NCBI GenBank assembly: GCA_963696875.1
Contig: CAVOLQ010000001.1
Span: 124,001 to 188,000, forward strand
Reading direction: 5' to 3'
DNA: 64,000 nucleotides
Origin: Albibacterium sp963696875
GTDB lineage: Bacteria > Bacteroidota > Bacteroidia > Sphingobacteriales > Sphingobacteriaceae
This document shows, piece after piece, positions 36,670 to 46,225 of the stretch. The notes beneath the pieces were generated by a model, which worked only from the letters and a program-made list of their open reading frames with translations, ran no database searches and was not told where the DNA came from. Position 1 is the first letter of the stretch, and each line of letters begins with the position of its first letter. The translations under genes were made by a program, and so were the position numbers.

Positions 36670-39600
36670 ATGAAATTTTACGTTGAAATAAAGCGGTATT
36701 CCTCGTTTTATAAAGTTCTACTTATCATGAAACTGGTTGTTTTATTTATAGTTACATCTTTTTTGCATGTAAGTGCAACAGGGTTTGCACAAAATATCAC
36801 CTTAAGGGCGAGTAATGCTTCTTTAGAAAAAGTACTAAAGGAGATTAGCAAACAGGGTTCTTATGATTTAGCATTTAGTTCTGAGATGCTAAAACAATCC
36901 AAACCTGTTGATATCAATTTATTCAATGTTCCGCTTAATAAGGCGCTTGAAGAATGTTTTCAAGGCCAGCAACTTACTTATGCACTTGTGAAAAATACGG
37001 TGGTTGTGAAATGGAAAGAGGAAAAGAGAGTTGTTCGGAATGAAGTTTTAGAGGAGACTCTTATTCAACAGGTGCAGGTAAGTGGTAAGGTAGAGGATAT
37101 AGATGGAAATTCTTTAGTCGGTGTTAGTGTTAAATTAAAAGGAACTAATTTGGGGGCAACCTCTGATGCCAATGGTCTGTATTCAATCAGTTTACCAGAT
37201 AGAAATGGCACTCTTGTTTTTTCTTATATAGGTTTTCAATCAATTGAAATTGCTATTAATGACCGTGCCACAGTTAATGTCAAGCTGGAAGAAAGTAATG
37301 AAGCTTTAACTGACGTCGTGGTGACTGCTTTGGGTATTTCAAGAGAAGCCAAATCATTAACCTATGCGGTGGAAAGTATTAAAGGAGATAAGTTAAATGA
37401 AGCAAAAGAAACGAATCTTATTAATAGTCTTCAAGGAAAAATTGCAGGTGTAACGATCACTAAAAACGCAAATGGTCCGGGTGGAGAATCGAAAGTTTTG
37501 ATTCGAGGCAACAGATCTATAACCAATAGCAATCAGCCTTTATATGTTGTTGATGGTGTTCCCTTAAGTGGTAATGTTGGAATGTTAAACTCAGATGAGG
37601 TAGAGAGTATGACAATTCTAAAAGGTGCATCAGCTGCTGCATTATATGGAAGTCAGGGACAAAATGGAGCTATCATTATAACTACAAAAAGGGGTAGCAT
37701 TGGTGGAACTATGGTTAATTTAGTGAGTGGATTTTCGCTTGACCAGGCTGCTGTATTGCCTGAGCTTCAATATGAATACGGACAGGGAGATGCAGGGATT
37801 TATGGCGCTAATTCCGAACGCAGTTGGGGTCCTAAAGCTACAGGTCAAACGGTAACTTTATGGAATGGTCATAGTGTACCTTTGAAAGGACAACCAAATA
37901 ATCTTAAAGACTTTTTTAGAACTGCTAAAACACTTAATAATTCATTAAGCATTAATGGTGGTACTGAGAAGATGCAGACTTATTTTGCTTATGGAAACAC
38001 AATGGCTGAGGGTATCTTAGCGAATAATGATTTGATGAGACATAACTTTGATCTGAAAACCGATAATAAAATCACATCAAAGCTTTCCTTTTCTACTAAA
38101 TTGACCTATATATATGAAGATATTAAAAATAAGGTATCTCCAGGAGATGGGGGATCATATATACTTCCTTCAATATTTAGTGCCCCTACCTCTATACCAT
38201 TAAGTGAAATGAAAGAGTTTTCTTATATAGATAATACAGGTAATGAAAGACAAAGTTATTGGCTGCCTGGTTCTTCTGTTCTTTTAAATCCCTATTGGGC
38301 TCTAAATAGAGTAAACTTCTATCAGAAACGTGATCGTGTCCTTGGCTTACTTTCCGCAAGATATGAAATCATTGACGGGCTTAATTTTCAAATGAGAGGA
38401 AGTTTCGATAAAACAATTCAGAAGAACGATAGTAAAATTTATGCAGATAGCTATTTTAGCCAAGTGGGTTCAACTTTTAATTATAGTGGGAATCGTGACC
38501 AGGGTATTAACGTAGATGCACTATTGTCATTTAATCGATCTTTAAGTTCCAGTTTTGATCTTATTGCAAATTTAGGGGCTTCACTTCAAGAAAGCAAATA
38601 TGAAAGCATTTCGGGTAGTGCTAATGGTTTACATAAACCAAATTTCTTTTACATGAGCAATGCAAAGTCTCCATTTTTCACCACTGCAGATGGCAGGACT
38701 CCGAGGGTGCAATCCGTATATGGAACTGCAAGTTTATCTTATAATAAATACTTGTATTTAGAAGCTACAGCTAGAAACGATTGGTCATCTGCCCTTCCTA
38801 AAGAGAGTCAATCTTATTTTTACCCTTCTATCGGCCTTTCGGCAATAATATCTGATATGGTGAGTTTGCCTTCCTGGATTACTTATGGAAAAGCAAGCTT
38901 AACGATGGCTAATTCAGGATATGGGGGGACACAATATCTAGATCGTAATTATTATTCGGTAGGTACTGGTGGTGCAATCATTACGCCGAATATTCAGTCA
39001 TTAGGTGTCTATAAACCAGAAATAACAACCTCTTATGAGGCTGGTTTAGATTGGCGTTTTATCAATAACAAAATAGGAATTAACGCAACGTATTATAATA
39101 CAAAAACTAAGAATCAACTGTTACTAATAGGCTTGCCACCAGCTTCATTATATGATCAAAAATATATTAATGCTGGTTTGATCGAAAATCATGGAATAGA
39201 ACTCGTTGGTGGTATTACGCCAGTTTCTATAAATAATTTTAAGTGGGATATTGCAGTCAATTACTCGAAGAACATTAATCAAGTTAAACGTTTAACAGAA
39301 TCCATTAAGTCAATTGTTATTGGTGAAGGAGATAATGTATACCTGATAAAAGTTGATGAAGGATCTAGTTATGGTGATATGTATGTTAGGGGATGGAAAG
39401 AAGATGCTCAAGGAAGAAAGTTGGTTGAGGAGGATGGAACACCAATCTTAACCGAAGGCCTTGATCAATTTGTTGGTAATTACAATCCAGACTTCATGTT
39501 AGGAATCTCCAATAATTTTAGTTTTAAAAACTTTTCTTTAAGTTTTCTGATCGACCATAGGCAGGGCGGTACCGTAATTGGAGGTACTCAAGCGCTTGTC

Positions 39601-40005
39601 GATGCTTATGGCCATTCAAAAGCATCTCTTTTGGGTCGCGAAAATGGAATTGTACTTGATGCTTACAGGGAAGACGGGACTAAAAATACAACATCTATTC
39701 TTTCGCAAAAGTATTTCGGATTAATCGGTGGACGTTATCCTACAGCTGGATTTTATAGTTATTCATCAACCAATACACGATTGAGAGAATTGGTATTTAG
39801 TTATAGTTTTTCAAACAAATTACTTGGAAAAACCTCATTTATAAAAGGGGCAAAATTGTCTCTTGTGGGTCGTAATTTATTCTTCTTTAAAAGAGATGCA
39901 CCTATAGATCCAGAAGTAACTAGAGGAATAAATGGCGGAGGATTAGAATATGCCTCTCTTCCTTCAACGCGTAATTATGGATTGAATCTTAAGATGACTT
40001 TTTAG
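36670..40005 (+). CDS. SusC/RagA-family TonB-linked outer membrane transporter with STN domain
   Basis: 1111 residues. The signal sequence is MKLVVLFIVTSFLHVSATGFAQ after a short basic extension. An STN domain (about 45-120, ITLRASNASLEKVLKEISKQ) is followed by a carboxypeptidase-like domain (about 135-215, VQVSGKVEDIDGNSLVGVSV), the plug (DVVVTALGISREAKSL, KVLIRGNRSITNSNQPLYVV, ASAAALYGSQGQNGAIIITT) and a barrel ending YGLNLKMTF. The STN domain links it to the upstream FecR. It is a close paralogue of the SusC at 51981, which has no STN. The barrels read alike over long stretches, e.g. LLNPYWALNR and KTIQKND. Substrate unknown. Confidence 0.95.
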   Translation: MKFYVEIKRYSSFYKVLLIMKLVVLFIVTSFLHVSATGFAQNITLRASNASLEKVLKEISKQGSYDLAFSSEMLKQSKPVDINLFNVPLNKALEECFQGQQLTYALVKNTVVVKWKEEKRVVRNEVLEETLIQQVQVSGKVEDIDGNSLVGVSVKLKGTNLGATSDANGLYSISLPDRNGTLVFSYIGFQSIEIAINDRATVNVKLEESNEALTDVVVTALGISREAKSLTYAVESIKGDKLNEAKETNLINSLQGKIAGVTITKNANGPGGESKVLIRGNRSITNSNQPLYVVDGVPLSGNVGMLNSDEVESMTILKGASAAALYGSQGQNGAIIITTKRGSIGGTMVNLVSGFSLDQAAVLPELQYEYGQGDAGIYGANSERSWGPKATGQTVTLWNGHSVPLKGQPNNLKDFFRTAKTLNNSLSINGGTEKMQTYFAYGNTMAEGILANNDLMRHNFDLKTDNKITSKLSFSTKLTYIYEDIKNKVSPGDGGSYILPSIFSAPTSIPLSEMKEFSYIDNTGNERQSYWLPGSSVLLNPYWALNRVNFYQKRDRVLGLLSARYEIIDGLNFQMRGSFDKTIQKNDSKIYADSYFSQVGSTFNYSGNRDQGINVDALLSFNRSLSSSFDLIANLGASLQESKYESISGSANGLHKPNFFYMSNAKSPFFTTADGRTPRVQSVYGTASLSYNKYLYLEATARNDWSSALPKESQSYFYPSIGLSAIISDMVSLPSWITYGKASLTMANSGYGGTQYLDRNYYSVGTGGAIITPNIQSLGVYKPEITTSYEAGLDWRFINNKIGINATYYNTKTKNQLLLIGLPPASLYDQKYINAGLIENHGIELVGGITPVSINNFKWDIAVNYSKNINQVKRLTESIKSIVIGEGDNVYLIKVDEGSSYGDMYVRGWKEDAQGRKLVEEDGTPILTEGLDQFVGNYNPDFMLGISNNFSFKNFSLSFLIDHRQGGTVIGGTQALVDAYGHSKASLLGRENGIVLDAYREDGTKNTTSILSQKYFGLIGGRYPTAGFYSYSSTNTRLRELVFSYSFSNKLLGKTSFIKGAKLSLVGRNLFFFKRDAPIDPEVTRGINGGGLEYASLPSTRNYGLNLKMTF

Positions 40006-40049
40006 GAGTGATTCAACATTGATTAATCGATTTTTAAATAAAAATTTTC

Positions 40050-41615
40050 ATGATGAAATATAAATTATTATCACCTGTCAGATTACTTGCCTATTTTCTT
40101 TTGGCCTTAGTAATCACATTGTGTGGCTGTGCCAAAAATTATTCTGAGATCAATACAGATCCAACTCGCTTGACATCTTTGGCACCGAGCGATATAAAAG
40201 GATTATTTTCAAATGCTCAGTATATGGCCATGTATTCAGGAAGATCGTCTGCCGAGTACCAATATACTCAAGGTTTCTTTGCAGACTTATATGCACAGTA
40301 TTCTGCAATTACCGAGACATTTGACCCTACCGACCGATACAATATTGCGCAGGAGTGGGTTCAGGAACAATGGATTGCGACCTACACCAAATCTTTGCCA
40401 CCTTTAATGGCTATTCTAAAAGAAACTCAAACTCCAGAAACAAGTGCTTTAAACTCAATTGCAAGGATATGGAAGGTATTTATTATACACCGGGCAACAG
40501 ATTATTATGGCCCAATTCCCTATTCGCATATTGGATCAGATGAAGCTGATATTCCATACGATCCTCAGAAAGATATCTATATGGATCTTTTTAAAGAATT
40601 GAAGGAAGCAACTGATATCCTTAAAGCCAACATCAGTCAACCGTCATATGGAGATAAAGATGTGATATTCGGTGGAAATAATGCTAAATGGGTAAAGTTT
40701 GCGAACACACTTCGGCTACGTTTGGCTTTAAGGATTTCTGATGTTGAACCAGCAATGGCAAGACAAGAAGCTGAGGCTGCTGTTGCAGGAGGAACTATGG
40801 TTGAGTTAAGCGATGATGCCTACTTAAAAGTATCTGGTGTTAATTATAATGGATATAACAGGCAATCGGGTTGGAACGAATTTAGAATGAGTGCAACAAT
40901 GGAGAGTGTGCTAGGCGGTTATGATGATCCTAGATTAAGTAAGTTTTGGCAACCGGCTGTAAATACAGGAAAATATACTGGGGTTCGAAATGGTATGAAT
41001 GTAGCTGAAATTGTCGCCCCAGAGAATGACCCTGATAACAATTCGGGACCAAGCGAAGCCCTTCTCCCAGGAAAAATGTATTCTACACCGTCAACTGTCA
41101 TGTATACTGCTGAAGCTTATTTCTTACGTGCAGAAGGCGCTTTGAATGGTTGGAATATGGGAGGCACACCAAAGGATCTTTACGAAAAGGGAATAGAGAT
41201 GTCACTTAGAACTTGGGGTATTATGGATGACGCTATTATTAATAATTATATTCAAGGAACAGCTTTGCCAAAAGCTCCAGGGGGATACTTTAATACGCCA
41301 CCCCTGACGGATATACCAGTTAAGTTTTCTTCTATACCAGAGAAGCAGCGGGAGCAAATTCTTACACAAAAATGGATTGCACTATTTCCTGAAGGGCATG
41401 AAGCATGGGCTTCAGTTAGGCGTTCAGGTTATCCTAAATTATACCCTCTGGTTCATTCTGATAATCCTAATGTGCCTGCTAATATGCTCATTCGCAGAAT
41501 TCCTTTCCTGAATTACGACAGAGACAGGAATGGACCAGCCGTTAAAGCTGCAGAAGCTTTATTAGGAGGGCCAGATAACGCAGGGACGAGACTTTGGTGG
41601 GATGTAAAGCATTGA
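40050..41615 (+). CDS. SusD/RagB-family nutrient-binding outer membrane lipoprotein
   Basis: 521 residues (or 520 from the second ATG). The lipobox is TLCGC. It belongs to the SusD-like group with NTDPTRLTSLAPSDIKGLFSNAQ at the N-terminus, ARIWKVFIIHRATDYYGPIPY, AEAYFLRAEGALNGWNMGGT, REQILTQKWIALFPEGHEAW and the C-terminal RLWWDVKH. It partners the SusC at 36670 (45 bp upstream) as a surface binding protein. It is closely similar along its length to the susD product at 55159, evidence that the two transporter pairs arose by duplication. Confidence 0.94.
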   Translation: MMKYKLLSPVRLLAYFLLALVITLCGCAKNYSEINTDPTRLTSLAPSDIKGLFSNAQYMAMYSGRSSAEYQYTQGFFADLYAQYSAITETFDPTDRYNIAQEWVQEQWIATYTKSLPPLMAILKETQTPETSALNSIARIWKVFIIHRATDYYGPIPYSHIGSDEADIPYDPQKDIYMDLFKELKEATDILKANISQPSYGDKDVIFGGNNAKWVKFANTLRLRLALRISDVEPAMARQEAEAAVAGGTMVELSDDAYLKVSGVNYNGYNRQSGWNEFRMSATMESVLGGYDDPRLSKFWQPAVNTGKYTGVRNGMNVAEIVAPENDPDNNSGPSEALLPGKMYSTPSTVMYTAEAYFLRAEGALNGWNMGGTPKDLYEKGIEMSLRTWGIMDDAIINNYIQGTALPKAPGGYFNTPPLTDIPVKFSSIPEKQREQILTQKWIALFPEGHEAWASVRRSGYPKLYPLVHSDNPNVPANMLIRRIPFLNYDRDRNGPAVKAAEALLGGPDNAGTRLWWDVKH

Positions 41616-41645
41616 TAATTTGCGAAAGAATTAGAAATAAAAAAA

Positions 41646-43397
41646 ATGCCAAGAATTTATTATATAATATTTATTAGTTTTCTGACGGTTATCGGTTGTA
41701 TGGCAATTGACTCAGCAACAGATCTTCCGGCGGCGGATTTCGATAATGGAGGACTTTACTTACCAGGAGATTTTGACGCTTTGGTTGTTATCGACAGTGT
41801 TGGACAGACCAGGCACATTACAGTAAATGCAAATGGCGATATTTATGCCAAGTTAAGCAGATCAAAATCGGGTACAGGTGGAACAATAGGTCTACGAGAT
41901 GTGGATGGAGATGGAAAAGTAGATTCAGTTGTACGTTTTGGAGATTACCAAGATGTTGGTGGGTCTGCTGTTGGTGTAACTATCCATAATGGTTTTCTAT
42001 ATACAAGTACGGTAAAGCAAGTGTTAAGAAATAAGTTAAAGTCGGGACAGTTAGTACCAACAAGCCCTACAGAAGTTATTTTAACGGATATGGATCCAAA
42101 AGTTGCAAGAAACTGGCATACCACAAAACCACTTGCTTTTGATAAGCATGGAAATATGTATGTTCCATTTGGTTCTCCATCAGATGCGGGTCAAGATATT
42201 ACAAAATATGGACCTGTAGGAATACCTAATGGTAAAGGACTAGATCCGTCGCCTGAACTTATTAGTCATGGGGGAATTTGGCGCTTTGATGCAAATAAGG
42301 CTAATCAGACTCAAGAGGATGGGCATAAATATGCAACAGGTATAAGAAGTGTAGTGGGAATGACTTGGAACGATGCAGATGACAATTTGTATGCTGTAAT
42401 GAACGGGATCGACAATTTTCATACTATATACCCAGATACTTATACTGCATGGCAGGCAGCTGTACTTCCATCAGAACCACTCCTTAGAGTTACTGAAGGA
42501 TCCGATTTTGGATGGCCATATGCTTATTATGATCACATGCAAAAAAAGAATATACTTCAGCCTGGTTATGGCGGGGATGGTCAAAAAATTGGACGAGCCG
42601 CTTCATTTGATACTCCCGTAATGGGATTCCCAGGACATTGGGCGCCTATGGATGTTATGTTCTATAAGGGAAATCAATTTCCTGATAGATACAAGCAAGG
42701 TGCATTTGTTGCACTTCATGGATCGACAGACCGCTCGCCATATCCTCAAGCGGGTTATATAGTTTGTTTTGTGCCATTCAACAAAGATGGTTCAGCAGCG
42801 GAATGGGAGGTTTTTGCAGATGGATTTACTGTAGTTGATACTGTAGTAAATACGAATGATGCTGTTTATCGACCTATGGGTCTTTCTGAAGGGCCAGATG
42901 GGTCTTTATACATCTCTGAATCCAACAAAGGTAAGATCTGGCGAATTATGTATAGAGGAGATAAGAGCAAATTTGGAAATGATCAATTAGCACAGATGGA
43001 GAAAAGAAAAGATAGATCTTATATTAAAACACCAGATGAGATTAAAGACAATTTGCATCAAGGTGATAAATTATACGGTAGTATCTTATATAATACATAT
43101 TGTTCAAATTGTCATCAGACTAATGGGAAAGGTGATAATAATCGTTATCCACCCTTAGCCGGTTCTGACTGGGTAACAGGGGATAAACCAAGACTTATTA
43201 AAACCATTCTTTTTGGATTGGATGGAGAAATTAGTGTTAATGGACAAGCCTGGAGTGGTTTGATGCCAGCCCATGCTGAATTTCTAGATGATCACGCTAT
43301 TGCTTCGATCACAACTTATATAAGGCAGAATTTTGGAAATGTTGCAAGTGAAGTCAGTGCTCTAGAGGTTGTAACGGTGAGGAGCGCAGGAAAATAG
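41646..43397 (+). CDS. PQQ-type sugar dehydrogenase-cytochrome c lipoprotein
   Basis: 583 residues. A signal peptide ends in TVIGC (lipoprotein). The main domain (about 30-440) is a beta-propeller of the glucose/sorbosone dehydrogenase type: GLRDVDGDGKVDSVVRFGDY, KPLAFDKHGNMYVPFGSPSD, HKYATGIRSVVGMTWN, FGWPYAYYDHMQ and LSEGPDGSLYISES. The C-terminal domain (about 475-570) is cytochrome c with CSNCHQ near residue 484 and a likely methionine ligand in GLMPAH. It should oxidise an aldose or related alcohol outside the inner membrane and pass electrons to its own haem. It follows susD by 30 bp, and a lactonase gene follows it. Paralogue at 60945. Confidence 0.9.
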   Translation: MPRIYYIIFISFLTVIGCMAIDSATDLPAADFDNGGLYLPGDFDALVVIDSVGQTRHITVNANGDIYAKLSRSKSGTGGTIGLRDVDGDGKVDSVVRFGDYQDVGGSAVGVTIHNGFLYTSTVKQVLRNKLKSGQLVPTSPTEVILTDMDPKVARNWHTTKPLAFDKHGNMYVPFGSPSDAGQDITKYGPVGIPNGKGLDPSPELISHGGIWRFDANKANQTQEDGHKYATGIRSVVGMTWNDADDNLYAVMNGIDNFHTIYPDTYTAWQAAVLPSEPLLRVTEGSDFGWPYAYYDHMQKKNILQPGYGGDGQKIGRAASFDTPVMGFPGHWAPMDVMFYKGNQFPDRYKQGAFVALHGSTDRSPYPQAGYIVCFVPFNKDGSAAEWEVFADGFTVVDTVVNTNDAVYRPMGLSEGPDGSLYISESNKGKIWRIMYRGDKSKFGNDQLAQMEKRKDRSYIKTPDEIKDNLHQGDKLYGSILYNTYCSNCHQTNGKGDNNRYPPLAGSDWVTGDKPRLIKTILFGLDGEISVNGQAWSGLMPAHAEFLDDHAIASITTYIRQNFGNVASEVSALEVVTVRSAGK

Positions 43398-43429
43398 GTT
43401 TCATTGGAATAAATTGTTAGGAATGTGAT

Positions 43430-44563
43430 ATGAGAGTTTTTTTTCTTTTATTTTTTGTAGTCTTATTTAACAGTGTTTTAGGGCAAGTTAAAAAGAGTAA
43501 AACTTATGACCTTATTGTTGGCACTTACACAAACAAGGATAAGTCTAATGGTATACATGTATATAACTTTGATACGAATACAGGAAAACTTTCATTTAGG
43601 TCTAAGACTATGGGTGTTAGTAATCCCTCATTTCTAACAGTAAGCCCTGACAATAAAAACGTTTATGCAGTTAGTGAAGTAGGCAGGGGGCAGGCTATGG
43701 TCAAATCGTTTTCATTTGATCCAATTGCTGGTAGTTTGGATTTTCTTAATGAGGTTAGTGCAGGGGGGGATGGTCCATGCTATGTTTCCATGGATAGTGA
43801 AAAGAAATTTGTGTTTGTGGGAAATTACGGCTCTGGCAACTTATCCGCAATTCAAGTGAATCAAGACGGCACGCTTAATGAACAAATTCAAAAGATACAA
43901 CATTTTGGAAGTAGTTTGGACAAGGTGAACCAAAGTAAACCTCATGTTCATTCGGTGGTCCTTTCTCCAGATCAAGGGTATTTATTCGCAGCGGATCTTG
44001 GTACAGATGAGATAAATACATACCGGTATAATCCAGCTAATTTACACCCTCTCAGTCCTGCGAAGGTTCCTTTTACTAAGATAAAACCCGGGAGTGGCCC
44101 TAGGCATTTGGTATTTCATCCCAATGGGAAATATGCCTATGTGATTTTAGAACTTAGCGCAGAAATAGCTGCTTTTGATTATTCCGAAGGAGCGCTTAAA
44201 ATAAAACAGTATATATCGATGCTTACCCCAGATTTTAAAGGAGAAGTTGAGGCAGCGGATATTCATGTCTCTCTAGATGGCAGATTTCTTTATGCGTCGA
44301 ATCGGAGAGATGCAAACGATATTGTTATTTACACAATTTCTAAAGATGGAGAATTAGATTATGTAGGAAGACAATCTCTTTTAATCAATACACCACGCAA
44401 TTTTGTAATCGATCCAACTGGGAATTTCTTACTTGTAGCCAACATGGATAGTAATAATGTGGTAGTATTTAAGAGAAATAAAAAAACAGGCTTGCTTAGC
44501 TATGCCGGCGAGAGCGCACAAGTAGATATGCCAGTCTGCTTAAAGTTTATCGGTACCAATTAA
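43430..44563 (+). CDS. Secreted lactonase-family protein (seven-bladed beta-propeller)
   Basis: 377 residues with a Sec signal peptide (FFLLFFVVLFNSVLGQ). The body matches the lactonase/6-phosphogluconolactonase beta-propeller family: DLIVGTYTNKDKSNGIHVYN, NPSFLTVSPDNKNVYAVSE, KPHVHSVVLSPDQGYLFAAD, LGTDEINTYRYN, GPRHLVFHPNGKYAYVI and a last DNPxxF-like stretch (TPRNFVIDPTGNFLLVAN). Because it is exported and follows an aldose dehydrogenase gene by 32 bp, its likely substrate is the aldonolactone that enzyme makes, not a sugar phosphate. It ends the susCD-led transcript; a 355-bp gap follows. Confidence 0.9.
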   Translation: MRVFFLLFFVVLFNSVLGQVKKSKTYDLIVGTYTNKDKSNGIHVYNFDTNTGKLSFRSKTMGVSNPSFLTVSPDNKNVYAVSEVGRGQAMVKSFSFDPIAGSLDFLNEVSAGGDGPCYVSMDSEKKFVFVGNYGSGNLSAIQVNQDGTLNEQIQKIQHFGSSLDKVNQSKPHVHSVVLSPDQGYLFAADLGTDEINTYRYNPANLHPLSPAKVPFTKIKPGSGPRHLVFHPNGKYAYVILELSAEIAAFDYSEGALKIKQYISMLTPDFKGEVEAADIHVSLDGRFLYASNRRDANDIVIYTISKDGELDYVGRQSLLINTPRNFVIDPTGNFLLVANMDSNNVVVFKRNKKTGLLSYAGESAQVDMPVCLKFIGTN

Positions 44564-44918
44564 GTTTTATAAATATGATTTACCATGATTCAAAAATAAT
44601 ATTAGGATAAGTTTATTCAATTTTGTTAAAATTACGCAATCGATTGATTAAGGATTTATTTGATTATGATTGAAGTATAGCTGTTGTTAATAGTGTTTTC
44701 CTTAAGTTAACCCTTGGTTTTTTTAATTTTTTTTAATTATATTTATTGTTTAATTCTAATTCAATAATTAGACAACTCAGGTAGGGAATAATTTACGAAT
44801 TAATTCTTTCCTCTATCTTTCTTAGAAGTGAGTATCTCATTTAAAGATACTTTGCGAGCGATTTAATGTTATTTCAAAACTAAATACGATTAATTCAATA
44901 ACCACTTATTATTTAAAC
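44564..44918. other. 355-bp intergenic region before the amidohydrolase operon
   Basis: A very AT-rich gap. It holds a 10-bp palindrome CAATCGATTG (44637-44646), T-rich runs near 44710-44730 that could end the upstream transcript, and a 7-bp stem AGTATCT/AGATACT (44831-44837 with 44845-44851). I see no open reading frame. The length suggests that the amidohydrolase at 44919 starts a new transcript with its own promoter. Confidence 0.5.
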
Positions 44919-46211
44919 ATGTCAAAAATAGAAAGAGTTACTTCCTGCTTTTCCCAACACGTACGCACATTTATTTTTTATGCCTTTTTTTCAATAGTTT
45001 TAGTTGTAAATGCAAACGCACAAGAGTTTGATTTATTATTAAAAGGCGGGCATGTCATTGACCCGAAAAATAACATCGATTCAAAGATGGATGTAGCGAT
45101 AACTAATGGGAAAATTTCAAAGGTGGCAGCCAATATCCCCACTACGAGTTCTAAAAAGAGTGTCGATGTCAGCGGTCTGTACGTTACTCCTGGAATTATT
45201 GATATGCATGTTCACGTTTTTCAAGGAAATGACCCTGACTCTTATATTGCCAACGGACATACAAGCGTGCCGGCGGATGCTTTTTCGTTTCGAGCGGGTG
45301 TTACGACAATGGTTGATGCAGGCTCATCAGGTTGGAGGAATTTTAGGCAGTTTAAAGAACAAACCATTGATAGGTCACAGACGAGAGTACTTGCGCTCCT
45401 TAATATTGTAGGTACGGGCATGTTTGGTCGTTTTGAAGAACAGGATGTGAGCGACATGAACCCAGTAATGACCGCAAATATGATCAAGCAGATGTTCCCG
45501 AACATTATCGTAGGTATTAAGTCTGCACATTATTGGGGAGATTTTACCCAAGTAGACCGAGCCGTTGAAGCTGGTACGCTTGCAGATGTGCCGGTTATGG
45601 TGGATTTTGGAGAACATACTCCTCCCAATTCTATAGAATCATTATTTATGGAGCATCTCAGGCCTGGTGATATGTTCACTCATACCTATTCTTATGGGCC
45701 TAAAAACCGAGAAACGGTTGTTGACGAAAATGGGAAAGTAAAGCCTTTTGTATTTGAAGCTCAAAAAAGAGGGATAATTTTTGACGTCGGTCATGGTGGA
45801 GGTGCCTTCTCTTGGCGACAAGCGATCCCATCGATAGAGCAAGGGTTTAAGCCAAATGTGATCAGTACGGATCTTCATACAGAGAGTATGAATGGGGGCA
45901 TGAAAGACATGAGTAACGTGATGTCAAAGTTTTTGAATATTGGGATGACCCTTAAAGATGTCATCCTCCGTTCGACCTGGAGCCCGGCCAATGTTATTAA
46001 AAGACCTGACCTAGGGCATTTGAGTGTCGGGTCGGAAGCCGATGTTGCCGTATTTAATCTTAAAGAAGGAAATTTTGGCTTTGTGGATATAAGAAGGACA
46101 AAGTTAAATGGAACCAAAAAATTGGAAGCTGAATTGACAGTTCGGGCGGGCCGAATAGTTTGGGATTTGAACGGAATTAGTATGCCCGTTTGGAGCGATG
46201 AACTAAATTAA
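44919..46211 (+). CDS. Exported amidohydrolase/deacetylase family metallohydrolase, paralogue 1
   Basis: 430 residues with a Sec signal peptide ending in VNANAQ. It belongs to the EF_0837/AHA_3915-type amidohydrolases: LLKGGHVIDPKNNIDSKMDV at the start, the metal-binding HVH in GIIDMHVHVF, the bridging lysine in VGIKSAHYWG (codon 45519-45521), THTYS and the aspartate in ISTDLHTESMN. Where cytoplasmic relatives usually have a histidine (VMVH) this protein has VMVDFG. Characterised relatives hydrolyse N-acetyl or ester substrates and often lie beside SelA-like PLP enzymes. Here a SelA-like gene follows three genes later. Predicted role: deacylation of an oxidised sugar in the periplasm (inference). 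Confidence 0.88.
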   Translation: MSKIERVTSCFSQHVRTFIFYAFFSIVLVVNANAQEFDLLLKGGHVIDPKNNIDSKMDVAITNGKISKVAANIPTTSSKKSVDVSGLYVTPGIIDMHVHVFQGNDPDSYIANGHTSVPADAFSFRAGVTTMVDAGSSGWRNFRQFKEQTIDRSQTRVLALLNIVGTGMFGRFEEQDVSDMNPVMTANMIKQMFPNIIVGIKSAHYWGDFTQVDRAVEAGTLADVPVMVDFGEHTPPNSIESLFMEHLRPGDMFTHTYSYGPKNRETVVDENGKVKPFVFEAQKRGIIFDVGHGGGAFSWRQAIPSIEQGFKPNVISTDLHTESMNGGMKDMSNVMSKFLNIGMTLKDVILRSTWSPANVIKRPDLGHLSVGSEADVAVFNLKEGNFGFVDIRRTKLNGTKKLEAELTVRAGRIVWDLNGISMPVWSDELN

Positions 46212-46225
46212 TATAAGTTGATCTT

